From the NCBI RefSeq assembly GCF_019039035.1, contig NZ_JAHNZT010000028.1:1-64000 (forward strand): a stretch of DNA of 64,000 bases, read 5' to 3'. Source of the DNA: Citreicoccus inhibens. GTDB lineage: Bacteria > Myxococcota > Myxococcia > Myxococcales > Myxococcaceae. A program made the position numbers and the translations under genes. The first letter of the stretch is position 1. Each line of letters opens with the position of its first letter. Below the pieces are notes generated by a model, which was given only the letters and a program-made list of their open reading frames with translations, did not search any database and was not told the origin of the DNA. This document shows positions 41,164 through 49,746 of the stretch, one piece after another.

Positions 41164-41909
41164 GCGGCTTCAAGGACAAGGTCGTGCTGGTGACGGGCGG
41201 TTCGCGTGGCATCGGCCGGGCGTGTGCGCTGGCGTTCGCGAAGGCGGGCGCGGCCACCGTGGTCATCAGCTACGTGGGCAATGAGGCGGCCGCGCAGGAG
41301 ACGGTCGCCCTGCTCCAGGGCGCAGGCGCCAAGGCCGAGGCCGTGCGCTTCGATGTGGCGGACGCCACCGCATGCGCCACCGCCGTGGACAACATCGTCA
41401 AGGCTCATGGTCGCATCGACGTGCTCGTCAACAATGCGGGCGTCGCGGTGGACGGGCTCGTGATGCGCGTGAAGGACGAGGACTGGGACAAGCAGCTCGA
41501 CACCAACCTCAAGGGCGCCTTCGCGCTCATCCGCGCTGCCAGCCGGCCCATGATGAAGCAGCGCGGCGGCGCCATCATCAACCTCACCTCCGTGGTGGGC
41601 GAGATGGGCAACGGCGGCCAGGCCGCCTACGCGGCCTCCAAGGCGGGACTCATCGGCTTGACCAAGTCTGTCGCCAAGGAGCTGGCAAGTCGGAACATCC
41701 GCGTGAACGCGGTATCTCCAGGGTTCATCGGAACGGACATGACGTCCCACCTCGATGACGACCTGCGGCAGAAGATGACCGCGGGCATCCCGCTGGGGCG
41801 GTTGGGCAACGCGGATGAGGTCGCGGGGGCCGTGTTGTTCCTCGCGGGTGACGCGGCGTCCTACATCACCGGTGAGGTCCTGAAGGTGAACGGCGGCATG
41901 TACATGTAA
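41160..41909 (+). CDS. fabG: 3-oxoacyl-ACP reductase FabG
   Basis: This 249-residue SDR enzyme reduces beta-ketoacyl-ACP with NADPH. The cofactor motif is TGGSRGIGRACALAFA (about 12-27), the structural Asn is in LVNNAGVAVDGLVM, and the catalytic Ser-Tyr-Lys lies in INLTSVVGEMGNGGQAAYAA and SKAGLI. The C-terminal ITGEVLKVNGGMYM is typical of FabG. It overlaps the fabD stop by four bases and precedes acpP by 107 bases. Confidence 0.96.
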   Translation: MSGFKDKVVLVTGGSRGIGRACALAFAKAGAATVVISYVGNEAAAQETVALLQGAGAKAEAVRFDVADATACATAVDNIVKAHGRIDVLVNNAGVAVDGLVMRVKDEDWDKQLDTNLKGAFALIRAASRPMMKQRGGAIINLTSVVGEMGNGGQAAYAASKAGLIGLTKSVAKELASRNIRVNAVSPGFIGTDMTSHLDDDLRQKMTAGIPLGRLGNADEVAGAVLFLAGDAASYITGEVLKVNGGMYM

Positions 41910-41916
41910 GCCGCGG

Positions 41917-41945
41917 TTGGATTGCCGCCGGGCGTGGGATATACC
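41917..41945 (+). promoter_or_regulatory. possible internal promoter for acpP
   Basis: TTGGAT at 41917-41922 and TATACC at 41940-41945 are spaced by 17 bases, 71-100 bases before the acpP start. A hairpin (CGGGCG at 41929-41934, CGCCCG at 41947-41952) overlaps it. A separate promoter would fit the high expression acpP needs, but the match is only moderate. Confidence 0.3.
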
Positions 41946-42016
41946 GCGCCCGCCTTACATCGGCCCGGGAGTAACGCCGGGGCCCCATCTGGTTCCCCCT
42001 GGAGGGTTCTACACTT

Positions 42017-42274
42017 ATGTCGACGTCAACCATCGACCCCAAGGTCGTCGAGTCCAAGGTCAAGTCCATCATCGCCGACCAGCTCGGGGTGGGGGAGGAT
42101 GAGATCAAGCCCGAGTCCTCCTTCATCGAGGACCTTGGCGCGGACAGCCTCGACATCGTGGAGCTCGTGATGGCGATGGAGGAGGAGTTCGAGGTCGAGA
42201 TCCCCGACGAGGAGGCCGAGAACATCAAGACGGTCGGGGACGCCATCAACTACATCAACACCCACAAGAAGTAG
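42017..42274 (+). CDS. acpP: acyl carrier protein
   Basis: This 85-residue ACP carries growing acyl chains. The phosphopantetheine-attachment Ser44 lies in [20 protein letters not shown], the canonical DSL motif. The protein is strongly acidic, as expected. ATG 42017 follows a GGAGGG ribosome binding site. The position between fabG and fabF is the classic cluster order. Confidence 0.97.
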   Translation: MSTSTIDPKVVESKVKSIIADQLGVGEDEIKPESSFIEDLGADSLDIVELVMAMEEEFEVEIPDEEAENIKTVGDAINYINTHKK

Positions 42275-42357
42275 CTTGTAGCACCACGGCGTGTCGGGGC
42301 AGGTGGAGCGCTGGTAACGGCGTTCCCATGCCCTTCGCGGCCAGCGCGGAGAGGAAC

Positions 42358-43614
42358 GTGACAAACCGTCGAGTCGTCGTCACCGGCACCGGAATGATTT
42401 CGGCGCTGGGCACCGGGACCGAGAAGAACTGGCAGGCGATGCTCGCCGGCAAGTCTGGCATCGGTCTCGTCACCCGGTTCGACCCGGGAAAGATCGACGC
42501 GCGTATCGCGGGCGAGGTGAAGGACTTCGTTCCGGAGGAGTTCATCGACAGGCGCGAGGTGCGCCGGATGGACCTGTTCGCGCAGTACGCCATGGCCGCG
42601 GCGGACATGGCCGTGAAGGAGTCTGGGATTCCCATCGGCCTGGATACGCCCAACGGCTATGCGCCGGAGAAGGTGGGCGTCATCGTCGGCTCGGGCATCG
42701 GTGGCATCTCCTCCCTGGAGGAGCAGCACCGCAAGGGCCTGGAGAAGGGGTTCGACCGGCTGTCGCCCTTCTTCATCATCCAGATGATCGTCAACATGGC
42801 GCCTGGGCTCATCTCCATGCGCTACAACTGCAAGGGCCCCAACTGGGCCCCGGTGTCCGCGTGCGCCACCAGCGCGCACGCCATTGGCGAGGCCTGGAAG
42901 TCCATCCGCCTGGGTGAGACGGACGCGGCCATCGCCGGTGGCGCCGAGGCCTCCATCACCCCGCTGGGGTTGGGTGGCTTCGCGGTGATGAAGGCGCTGT
43001 CCACGCGCAATGACGACCCCGCGGGGTCCAGCCGCCCGTTCGACAAGGAACGGGATGGCTTCGTCATGGGCGAGGGCGCCGGCATCATCATCCTCGAGGA
43101 GATGGAGGCCGCGAAGAAGCGCGGCGCCAACATCCTCGCGGAGCTGGTGGGCTATGGCGCGAACTCGGACGCCTACCACGTGACGCAGCCGGCGCCCGAG
43201 GGCGAGGGCGCAGCGCGGTGCATGCGGCTGGCGCTGCAGACGGCGGGCATGCGGCCCGAGGACGTGGGCTACATCAACGCGCACGGCACCTCCACCGAGT
43301 TCAACGACGCGAACGAGACCAAGGCCATCAAGACCGTGTTTGGCGACCACGCCCGCAAGCTGGCGGTGTCGTCGACGAAGTCCATGACGGGCCACATGCT
43401 CGGCGCGGCGGGTGGCGCGGAGGCGGTGGTGAGCGTGCAGGTGCTCACGCGCAACGTGCTGCCGCCCACCATCAACCAGACCACGCCGGATCCGACGTGC
43501 GACCTGGACTACGTCCCCAACCACGCGCGCGATGCGAAGGTGGACGCGGTGATGAGCAACTCGTTCGGCTTCGGTGGCACCAACGCGGTGCTGCTGTTCA
43601 AGCGCTTCAAGTAG
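42358..43614 (+). CDS. fabF: beta-ketoacyl-ACP synthase II (FabF)
   Basis: This 418-residue elongating condensing enzyme starts at GTG 42358 ([20 protein letters not shown]) with GGAGAGG just upstream; an ATG ten codons earlier is less likely. The catalytic Cys is in [12 protein letters not shown], the two His in [12 protein letters not shown] and [11 protein letters not shown], and the conserved NSFGFGGTN closes the fold. It elongates acyl-ACP and would work with FabD, FabG and AcpP of this cluster. A strong terminator follows. Confidence 0.96.
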   Translation: MTNRRVVVTGTGMISALGTGTEKNWQAMLAGKSGIGLVTRFDPGKIDARIAGEVKDFVPEEFIDRREVRRMDLFAQYAMAAADMAVKESGIPIGLDTPNGYAPEKVGVIVGSGIGGISSLEEQHRKGLEKGFDRLSPFFIIQMIVNMAPGLISMRYNCKGPNWAPVSACATSAHAIGEAWKSIRLGETDAAIAGGAEASITPLGLGGFAVMKALSTRNDDPAGSSRPFDKERDGFVMGEGAGIIILEEMEAAKKRGANILAELVGYGANSDAYHVTQPAPEGEGAARCMRLALQTAGMRPEDVGYINAHGTSTEFNDANETKAIKTVFGDHARKLAVSSTKSMTGHMLGAAGGAEAVVSVQVLTRNVLPPTINQTTPDPTCDLDYVPNHARDAKVDAVMSNSFGFGGTNAVLLFKRFK

Positions 43615-43672
43615 TCCACGGCTCGGTGGCTCGCGTCCGTCCAGGCGCGGGCTTCTCCGAGACCCTCTCTTC

Positions 43673-43704
43673 CGGGGCGGGGGGCGCAAGCCCTGACCGC
43701 CCCG
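43673..43704 (+). terminator. composite terminator after fabF
   Basis: An outer 8-bp stem (CGGGGCGG / CCGCCCCG) encloses an inner 4-bp stem (GGGC / GCCC) capped by a GCAA tetraloop, and CCTTCTTC follows. It lies 59 bases after the fabF stop and 19 bases before rpiB, so it likely ends the fatty-acid transcript. Confidence 0.65.
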
Positions 43705-43722
43705 CCTTCTTCGGAGTCCCGG

Positions 43723-44166
43723 GTGAGAATCCTCCTTGCTTCCGACCACGCGGGCATCGAGCTGCGCCAGGAACTGGTCGCGGCGCTGAAGGAGCGCGGC
43801 GTCGCCTACGAGGACGCAGGCCCCCAGACGCGTGAGTCGGTGGACTACCCCGACTTCGCCTCCAAGGTGTCGCGGGCCGTGGCGGCGGGCGAGGCCACGC
43901 TCGGCGTGCTCGTGTGCGGCACGGGCATTGGCATGAGCATCGTGGCCAACAAGCACCGCGGCGTTCGCGCGGCGTTGTGCACCACCGAGTTCGAGGCTCG
44001 GATGGCGCGCGCCCACAATGACGCCAACGTGCTGTGCCTGGGCCAGCGCGTGGTGGGCGCCGGCGTGGCGCGCGGCATCCTGGAGGCGTTCCTGTCCACC
44101 GCCTTCGAGGGCGGGCGCCATGAGAAGCGCGTCCAGAAGATTCGCGAGGCGGAATCGCAGGGCTAG
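43723..44166 (+). CDS. rpiB: ribose-5-phosphate isomerase B
   Basis: This 147-residue enzyme of the RpiB/LacAB family interconverts ribose-5-phosphate and ribulose-5-phosphate. The start is GTG 43723 ([20 protein letters not shown]), with the family SDHAG motif; [20 protein letters not shown] holds the active Cys and the phosphate-binding loop. The C-terminus is a typical RpiB helix ([20 protein letters not shown]). In many bacteria rpiB precedes glyA, as here. Confidence 0.95.
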   Translation: MRILLASDHAGIELRQELVAALKERGVAYEDAGPQTRESVDYPDFASKVSRAVAAGEATLGVLVCGTGIGMSIVANKHRGVRAALCTTEFEARMARAHNDANVLCLGQRVVGAGVARGILEAFLSTAFEGGRHEKRVQKIREAESQG

Positions 44167-44204
44167 TTCGCCCGTTACCCGCAGTCTTTGCACCGAGGGA
44201 ACCC

Positions 44205-45461
44205 ATGGAGAACACCCGCACGCTGGCCCAGGTTGATCCGGAGATCGCGCACGTCCTCCGAGAGGAGACGCAGCGCCAGGAAGAGGGCCTGGAGCTCATC
44301 GCCTCGGAGAACTTCGTCAGTCCGGCGGTGATGGAAGCGGTGGGCTCGGTGCTCACCAACAAGTACGCCGAAGGCTACCCCGGCAAGCGCTACTACGGCG
44401 GCTGTGAGGTGGTGGACGTGGCCGAGAACCTGGCCATCGAGCGCGCCAAGGCGCTGTTCGGCGCGGAGTCGGCGAACGTGCAGGCGCACTCGGGCAGCCA
44501 GGCGAACATGGGCGCGTACATGGCGCTCATGAAGCCGGGTGACACGATGCTGTCGCTCGACCTCAACTCCGGCGGACACCTCACCCACGGCGCGGGCTTC
44601 AACTTCTCCGGCAAGCTCTACAAGGTCGTCCACTACGGCCTGACGCGCGACACGGAGACCATCGACTTCGCGCAGGTGGAGGCGCTGGCCAAGGAGCACA
44701 AGCCCAAGGTCATCGTCGTGGGCGCGAGCGCCTATCCGCGCACCATCGACTTCGCGAAGTTCCGTGAGATCGCCGACGCGGTGGGCGCCGCCATGATGGT
44801 GGACATGGCCCACATCGCGGGCCTGGTGGCCGCGGGCGTGCACCCCTCGCCGGTGCCCTTCGCGGAGATCGTCACCACCACCACGCACAAGACGCTGCGC
44901 GGTCCGCGCGGTGGCATGGTGCTCAGCCGCGAGCCGTTCGCCAAGGCCATCAACAGCCAGATCTTCCCGGGCATCCAGGGCGGGCCGCTGATGCACGTCA
45001 TCGCGGGCAAGGCGGTGGCCTTCAAGGAAGCACTGTCGCCGGAGTTCAAGGCCTACCAGCGGCAGCTCGTCGCCAACGCGAAGGCGCTGGCCGAGGCGCT
45101 GAAGTCCGCCGGGCTGCGGCTGACGTCGGGCGGAACCGACAACCACCTGATGCTGGTGGACCTGCGCCCCAAGAACCTCACGGGCAAGGTGGCCGAGGCC
45201 GTCCTGGACAAGGCCGGCATCACGGTGAACAAGAACATGATTCCGTTCGACCCGGAGAAGCCGATGGTCACGTCCGGCATCCGGGTGGGCACGCCCGCCA
45301 TCACCACGCGCGGCATGCGCGAGGCGGACATGGCCGTGGTGGGCCGGCTCATCGGCGACGCGCTCGACCATGCGCAGGACGACGCGGCGCTCGCGCGGAT
45401 CCGCGGGCAGGTGAAGGAGCTGGCGAAGGGCTTCCCGCTGTATGCCTCGCGGCTGAAGTAG
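44205..45461 (+). CDS. glyA: serine hydroxymethyltransferase
   Basis: This 418-residue PLP enzyme interconverts serine and glycine with tetrahydrofolate, feeding one-carbon metabolism. Conserved parts are [60 protein letters not shown], and the PLP Lys in [16 protein letters not shown]. The length is that of bacterial GlyA. It is followed 19 bases later by nrdR. Confidence 0.98.
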   Translation: MENTRTLAQVDPEIAHVLREETQRQEEGLELIASENFVSPAVMEAVGSVLTNKYAEGYPGKRYYGGCEVVDVAENLAIERAKALFGAESANVQAHSGSQANMGAYMALMKPGDTMLSLDLNSGGHLTHGAGFNFSGKLYKVVHYGLTRDTETIDFAQVEALAKEHKPKVIVVGASAYPRTIDFAKFREIADAVGAAMMVDMAHIAGLVAAGVHPSPVPFAEIVTTTTHKTLRGPRGGMVLSREPFAKAINSQIFPGIQGGPLMHVIAGKAVAFKEALSPEFKAYQRQLVANAKALAEALKSAGLRLTSGGTDNHLMLVDLRPKNLTGKVAEAVLDKAGITVNKNMIPFDPEKPMVTSGIRVGTPAITTRGMREADMAVVGRLIGDALDHAQDDAALARIRGQVKELAKGFPLYASRLK

Positions 45462-45480
45462 AAGGAGCCTGTCCCCTCCC

Positions 45481-45984
45481 GTGCGCTGCCCCTTCTGCCA
45501 GGACGCCGAGAACAAGGTCATCGACTCGCGCGAGTCGCACGAGGGCTCGGTCATTCGCCGGCGCCGCGAGTGCCTGGCGTGCAAGCGCCGCTTCACCACG
45601 TATGAGCGGGTGGAGGAGCTCTACCCGCTCATCGTGAAGAAGGACGGCCGGCGCGAGGCGTTCGACCGGGAGAAGATTCTCAGTGGCCTGAAGAAGGCTT
45701 GCGAGAAGCGGCCCGTGTCGGTGGACCAGATGGAGTCCACCATCGAGGACATCGAGCGGGTGCTCCAGGGGATGGGGGAGAAGGAAGTCCCCTCGTCCTA
45801 TCTGGGCGAGCAGGTGATGCGCCGGCTCCAGCAGATGGACGAAGTGGCCTATGTGCGCTTCGCGTCCGTCTACCGCAGCTTCCGCGACATCGCCGAGTTC
45901 ATGCACGAGTTGAAGGACCTGCTCGAGGACTCGGAGCGCGAGCGCAAGGCAAAGCCTGCTGCGCCTCCGGTCAAGGGCGGTTAG
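45481..45984 (+). CDS. nrdR: transcriptional repressor NrdR
   Basis: This 167-residue regulator of ribonucleotide reductase genes starts at GTG 45481 with the zinc finger [18 protein letters not shown] and [16 protein letters not shown] (two CxxC pairs). The ATP-cone follows ([20 protein letters not shown]). The C-terminal part has [19 protein letters not shown]. It senses nucleotides and binds NrdR boxes. Its usual companions glyA, ribD and ribE surround it. The GTG choice follows from the finger starting at residue 2. Confidence 0.96.
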   Translation: MRCPFCQDAENKVIDSRESHEGSVIRRRRECLACKRRFTTYERVEELYPLIVKKDGRREAFDREKILSGLKKACEKRPVSVDQMESTIEDIERVLQGMGEKEVPSSYLGEQVMRRLQQMDEVAYVRFASVYRSFRDIAEFMHELKDLLEDSERERKAKPAAPPVKGG

Positions 45985-45993
45985 GAAGGGCGT

Positions 45994-47157
45994 ATGCGGT
46001 TGCTGACGCGGGCACGGTTGGAGGCTTCCCGGACGCCTCGGGCGAAGCGCGCGGCGGACTTCGACCGCGCGGTGGCCGAGTTCTTCATGCGCATCGCCCT
46101 GGAGGAAGCCTCCAAGGGCCTGGGGCGCACCAGCCCGAACCCCGTGGTGGGCGCGGTGCTGGTGAAGGGCGGCCGGATCATCGCGCGCGGCTATCACAAG
46201 AAGGCCGGCACGGCCCACGCGGAGGTCGTCGCGTTGGAGGCCGCTGGCACCAAGGCGCGCGGCGCGGACCTCTACACGACGCTGGAGCCGTGCGACCACT
46301 ATGGCCGCACGCCGCCGTGCAGCCTGGCCATCCTGGAGGCCGGCGTGCGCCGCGTCTTCTGCGGCTCGGCGGATCCAAACCCGCTGGTGAGCGGCAAGGG
46401 CGTGGCGCGGCTGCGGCGTGGCGGGGTGAAGGTGGTGACGGGCGTGCTCCAGGACGAGGCGGACGCGCTCAACCGGCCCTTCTTCCACGTGCTGAAAACG
46501 GGCCTGCCGTGGGTGACCCTGAAGGCTGCGGTCACGCTCGACGGCAAGCTGGCCACGGCCACCGGCGACTCGCGCTGGGTGACGGGCGAGGCCGCTCGCG
46601 CGTGGGTGCACCAGCTTCGCGACCGGGTGGACGCCATCCTCGTGGGGGCCAACACCGTGCGCCTGGATGACCCGAAGCTCACCACGCGGCTGCCCGGTGG
46701 CGGCGGCAAGGACGCGGTGCGCGTGGTGGTGGACTCGCGGCTGCGGTTGTCGGCCAACGCCACGGTGTTCACGCAGCGCAGCTCGGCGCGCACCGTGGTG
46801 GCCACGCTGGAGGATCCCGAGGGGCGCAAGGCGCGGAAGCTCGCGGCGCTGGGCGTGGACGTGTGGCAGGTGCGCGCGAAGAAGGAGCGCGTGGACCTCA
46901 CCGCGCTCTTGCGCCGCATGGCCAAGGCGGGGATGAGCCACGTGCTCGTGGAGGGCGGCTCGGAGCTGTACGCCTCCTTGTTGCGCGAGCGGCGGGCCAA
47001 CGCGCTCGCGCTCTTCCTGGCGCCCAAGCTGATTGGGGCCTCGGGCCTGTCGTGGGCGGGCGACCTGGGCGTCCAGGCCATGTCCCAGGCCTTGAAGGTG
47101 AAGAGCCTCACCTTGGAGCACATTGGAGAGGACGTTCTGCTCCAGGCGCTGCTGTGA
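45994..47157 (+). CDS. ribD: bifunctional riboflavin deaminase/reductase RibD
   Basis: This 387-residue enzyme performs the second and third steps of riboflavin synthesis. The deaminase domain has the zinc motif HAEVVALEAAGTK and the second ligands in TTLEPCDHYGRTPPCSLAI. The reductase domain follows (WVTLKAAVTLDGKLATATGD, and VLVEGGSELYASLLRER). It has an unusual ~30-residue Arg-rich N-terminal extension before the deaminase fold. It starts nine bases after nrdR, and ribE is 45 bases downstream. Confidence 0.94.
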   Translation: MRLLTRARLEASRTPRAKRAADFDRAVAEFFMRIALEEASKGLGRTSPNPVVGAVLVKGGRIIARGYHKKAGTAHAEVVALEAAGTKARGADLYTTLEPCDHYGRTPPCSLAILEAGVRRVFCGSADPNPLVSGKGVARLRRGGVKVVTGVLQDEADALNRPFFHVLKTGLPWVTLKAAVTLDGKLATATGDSRWVTGEAARAWVHQLRDRVDAILVGANTVRLDDPKLTTRLPGGGGKDAVRVVVDSRLRLSANATVFTQRSSARTVVATLEDPEGRKARKLAALGVDVWQVRAKKERVDLTALLRRMAKAGMSHVLVEGGSELYASLLRERRANALALFLAPKLIGASGLSWAGDLGVQAMSQALKVKSLTLEHIGEDVLLQALL

Positions 47158-47170
47158 CGCGCGGGCGCGT

Positions 47171-47198
47171 CCGGGCTCGCCTTTGGTGATAAGCCCGG
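47171..47198 (+). promoter_or_regulatory. hairpin immediately before ribE start
   Basis: CCGGGCT (47171-47177) and AGCCCGG (47192-47198) form a 7-bp stem with a 14-base loop, ending four bases before the ribE ATG. It occupies the region where a ribosome binding site should lie, and no good one is seen. It may dampen ribE translation or be a chance structure. It does not resemble an FMN riboswitch. Confidence 0.3.
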
Positions 47199-47202
47199 CG
47201 CC

Positions 47203-47859
47203 ATGTTCACCGGTCTCATTCAGGATGTGGGGGTCGTGGAGCGCGTCGTCCCCGGCGCGATGACCGACCTGTGGATTCGCACCGCGTTGGGCGCGGCCCA
47301 GTTCGAGCTGGGCGAGTCCATCGCCGTCGAGGGCGCGTGCCTCACGGTGGTGTCGCGCTCGGCGGACACCTTCCAGGTCCAAGCGGCGCCCGAGACGCTG
47401 CGGCGCACCACCCTGGGCGCCTTCCGGCCCGGGGACAAGGTGAACCTGGAGCGCGCCCTGGCCCTGGGGGACCGCCTGGGCGGGCACCTGGTGGCGGGAC
47501 ACGTGGACGCCGTCAGTCAGGTGCTGGAGACGTACGCGGAAGGGGGCTCGTGGGTGATGGTGTTCGCCCTGCCCCCCGAGCTGGCCCCTTGCTTCATCGA
47601 GAAGGGCTCGGTGGCCATCGACGGCATCAGTCTGACGGTGAACACCGTGGGGGCGGACCGGTTCAGCGTCCAGCTCATCCCCGAGACGCAGGAGCGCACC
47701 ACCCTGAGGGCCAAGGGGGTGGGGTCTCGGGTGAACCTGGAGGGGGACCTGATTGGCAAGTACGTGGCCCGGCTGTTCACGCTGCGGGGCGGGCAGGCGG
47801 GCCCTGGGCTGACCGAGGCGGCCTTGCGGGCCGCTGGCTTCGGTGGGGCTCGGGAGTAG
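47203..47859 (+). CDS. ribE: riboflavin synthase alpha subunit
   Basis: This 218-residue enzyme dismutates two lumazines into riboflavin. The N-terminal [19 protein letters not shown] is the hallmark. Two similar barrel domains each include the ligand-binding part ([20 protein letters not shown]; and [20 protein letters not shown]), and [12 protein letters not shown] carries the conserved His. It sits between ribD and ribH, though no ribBA gene occurs between them. Confidence 0.95.
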   Translation: MFTGLIQDVGVVERVVPGAMTDLWIRTALGAAQFELGESIAVEGACLTVVSRSADTFQVQAAPETLRRTTLGAFRPGDKVNLERALALGDRLGGHLVAGHVDAVSQVLETYAEGGSWVMVFALPPELAPCFIEKGSVAIDGISLTVNTVGADRFSVQLIPETQERTTLRAKGVGSRVNLEGDLIGKYVARLFTLRGGQAGPGLTEAALRAAGFGGARE

Positions 47860-47894
47860 CGACGCGGGCGCGCGGATGGTGTAGGACGCGCGCC

Positions 47895-48395
47895 ATGCCT
47901 CGCTATTTCGAAGGGGATTTCCTCCCGCCCAAGGGCCGGTTCGCCATCTGCGTGGCGCGCTTCAACAGCTTCATCACCGAAGAGCTGCTGAAGGGCGCCG
48001 TGGACACGCTGGTGCGTCACGGCGTGGCGGATGGGGACATCGATGTCTTCCGCTGCCCGGGTACGTATGAGCTGCCCGGCCTCACGCGCCGCGTCGCGGA
48101 GACCCGCCAGTACGCGGGAATGATTACGCTGGGCGCGGTCATCCGGGGCGGCACGCCTCACTTCGACTACGTGGCCGGGGAGTGCGCCAAGGGCATCGGC
48201 TCGGTGGCGTTCAACGCGGCGGCGGGTACCCCGGCGACGGCGGTGACGTTCGGCGTGCTGACGTGCGATACGGTGGAGCAGGCCATTGACCGGGCGGGCG
48301 TGAAGGCGGGCAACAAGGGCGCCGAGGCCGCGGTGGCGTGCATCGAGATGGTGAATCTCTTCGCGCGCATGTCCGCGCCGGAGAAGAAGGGTTAA
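47895..48395 (+). CDS. ribH: 6,7-dimethyl-8-ribityllumazine synthase
   Basis: This 166-residue enzyme makes the lumazine that RibE uses. Conserved segments are [60 protein letters not shown] and the C-terminal [17 protein letters not shown]. It would assemble into a pentamer or a 60-mer shell. It follows ribE by 35 bases and precedes nusB by five, as is common in proteobacteria. Confidence 0.95.
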   Translation: MPRYFEGDFLPPKGRFAICVARFNSFITEELLKGAVDTLVRHGVADGDIDVFRCPGTYELPGLTRRVAETRQYAGMITLGAVIRGGTPHFDYVAGECAKGIGSVAFNAAAGTPATAVTFGVLTCDTVEQAIDRAGVKAGNKGAEAAVACIEMVNLFARMSAPEKKG

Positions 48396-48400
48396 CGCGG

Positions 48401-48826
48401 ATGGGCGCGCGTAGAACGGGACGCGAGCGGGCGCTGCAGGCGCTCTACCAGCTCGAGATGACCCCGAGTGGCAGCGCGGCTGAGGCGCTGGCCTCGGCGT
48501 GGGCGGCCTCCCAGGAGGACGGCAAGCCGGAGCCGGACGCGGTGAAGTTCGCCCGCGAACTGGTGGACGGGGTGCAGGGCCACCTGGCCGAGATTGATCA
48601 GCTCATCGAGAAGCACAGCCACAACTGGCGGTTGGACCGCATGTCCCGTATCGACCGGAACGTGCTGCGGCTGGGCATCTTCGAGCTGAAGTACCGCCCG
48701 GACATCCCTCGCAAGGTGTCCATCAACGAGGCGGTGGAGCTGGGCAAGAACTTCGGGACGGAGGAGTCGAGCGCCTTCGTCAACGGCCTCCTGGACCGCG
48801 TGGCGGTCGCACTCGGGAAGCCGTGA
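48401..48826 (+). CDS. nusB: transcription antitermination factor NusB
   Basis: This 141-residue protein binds the BoxA element of rRNA leaders with NusE. Family segments are RRTGRERALQALYQLEMTPS, LDRMSRIDRNVLRLGIFELK and IPRKVSINEAVELGKNFGTE followed by SSAFVNGLLDRVA. The start is ATG 48401, chosen because the fold begins there. The stop shares bases with the GTG start of the next gene, so the two are translationally coupled. Confidence 0.95.
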   Translation: MGARRTGRERALQALYQLEMTPSGSAAEALASAWAASQEDGKPEPDAVKFARELVDGVQGHLAEIDQLIEKHSHNWRLDRMSRIDRNVLRLGIFELKYRPDIPRKVSINEAVELGKNFGTEESSAFVNGLLDRVAVALGKP

Positions 48827-49314
48827 GCCAGACGACCCCCCTGGATGTGGGCTTCGAGGGCCTGGACGCGCTGGGCGACGTGGACGCCCTGTGCCTGTTC
48901 GTGGCCGAGGACGATCGCCCCCTGCCGGCCACGGCGGGGTTCGTGGACTGGCGCCTGTGCGGCGCGCTGTCGCGGGTGCTCCAGGGGGGCTTCTTCACCG
49001 GGGTGAAGGACGACTGGCTCCTCCTCCCCGCGGACGGGAAGCTGCCCGTGCCGCGCATCTTCGTGGTGGGCCTGGGGCCCCGGAAGAAGCTGGACGCGGC
49101 GGCCCTGGGGGCGGCGCTGGCCGGCGCGGCGAAGGTGCTGGGCCGGGCGCAGGTGAACGCGGTGGCCCTGGAGGTCCCCGCGGGGGGGCTCCTGGATGAC
49201 ACCGCCCGGATGGAGGCCTACCAGCGGCACTTCCTGCCGGCGTTCAAGGGCGGACGGGTGTCCCTCCTGGCGGACAAGGCGCTCGTGCGATTGCTGCCAG
49301 CCCGCAAGGGCTGA
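48823..49314 (+). CDS. stand-alone M17-peptidase N-terminal-like domain protein
   Basis: This 163-residue protein starts at GTG 48823, overlapping the nusB stop. The layout LGDVDALCLFVAEDDRPLPA, GALSRVLQGGFFTGVKDDWL, then LPVPRIFVVGLGPRKKLDAA resembles the N-terminal macro-like domain of cytosol leucyl aminopeptidases. The catalytic C-terminal domain with its metal ligands and NTDAEGR motif is missing, and no such gene lies near. It probably binds a ligand or a partner rather than cutting peptides. The tight coupling to nusB is notable. Confidence 0.65.
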   Translation: MSQTTPLDVGFEGLDALGDVDALCLFVAEDDRPLPATAGFVDWRLCGALSRVLQGGFFTGVKDDWLLLPADGKLPVPRIFVVGLGPRKKLDAAALGAALAGAAKVLGRAQVNAVALEVPAGGLLDDTARMEAYQRHFLPAFKGGRVSLLADKALVRLLPARKG

Positions 49315-49329
49315 CGCTCGGCGGACGCA

Positions 49330-49352
49330 CCCCGAGTCTGATAGCATCGGGG
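49330..49352 (+). terminator. possible hairpin after the rib-nusB run
   Basis: CCCCGA (49330-49335) and TCGGGG (49347-49352) pair across an 11-base loop between the last rib-nusB-run gene and the chemosensory operon. It may end the upstream transcript; alternatively, its loop holds a possible -10 element (GATAGCAT) for the Che operon. Confidence 0.3.
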
Positions 49353-49371
49353 GCCCGGGGCGAGAGCGCGC

Positions 49372-49746
49372 ATGAGGTTCAAGGTGCTGATCGTGGAGGA
49401 CTCCAAGGCGTCGCGCGAGTTCATCGCCGCGACCGTGGAGGCCGTGGACGAGGTGGAAGCCATCAGCACCTCCAGCGGCTTCGAGGCGCTCAAGCTGCTG
49501 CCTCGCCACCGGTTCGACCTCATCATCACCGACATCAACATGCCCGACATCAACGGGCTGGAGCTCATCAACTTCGTCAAGAAGAACCCCAACTACCGGG
49601 ACGTGCCGCTGTTCATCATCACGACCGAGGGGCGGGAGCAGGACCGCGAGCGCGGCATGGCCCTGGGCGCGGCGGAGTACCTGGTGAAGCCGTTCGTGGC
49701 GGGCAGTCTGGAAGGGCTCTTGCGGCGGTACCTGAAGCTCCCGTGA
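49372..49746 (+). CDS. CheY-like receiver protein, first gene of the chemosensory operon
   Basis: This 124-residue single receiver domain has the acidic pair in LIVEDSKASRE, phosphoacceptor Asp54 in IITDINMPDINGLEL, Thr in FIITTEGR and Lys in YLVKPFVAGS. It has no output domain. It overlaps the CheA gene by its last bases and is therefore translated with it. It probably takes phosphate from that CheA, in parallel with the second receiver at 57091. Confidence 0.9.
   Translation: MRFKVLIVEDSKASREFIAATVEAVDEVEAISTSSGFEALKLLPRHRFDLIITDINMPDINGLELINFVKKNPNYRDVPLFIITTEGREQDRERGMALGAAEYLVKPFVAGSLEGLLRRYLKLP

Noticed and set aside
42250-44193. 647-codon minus-strand frame over fabF/rpiB
   Set aside because: His/Arg/Gly-rich shadow of the well supported fabF and rpiB genes.
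47158-47202. FMN riboswitch before ribE
   Set aside because: The 45-base gap is far too short for the RFN element and only a single 7-bp hairpin is present.
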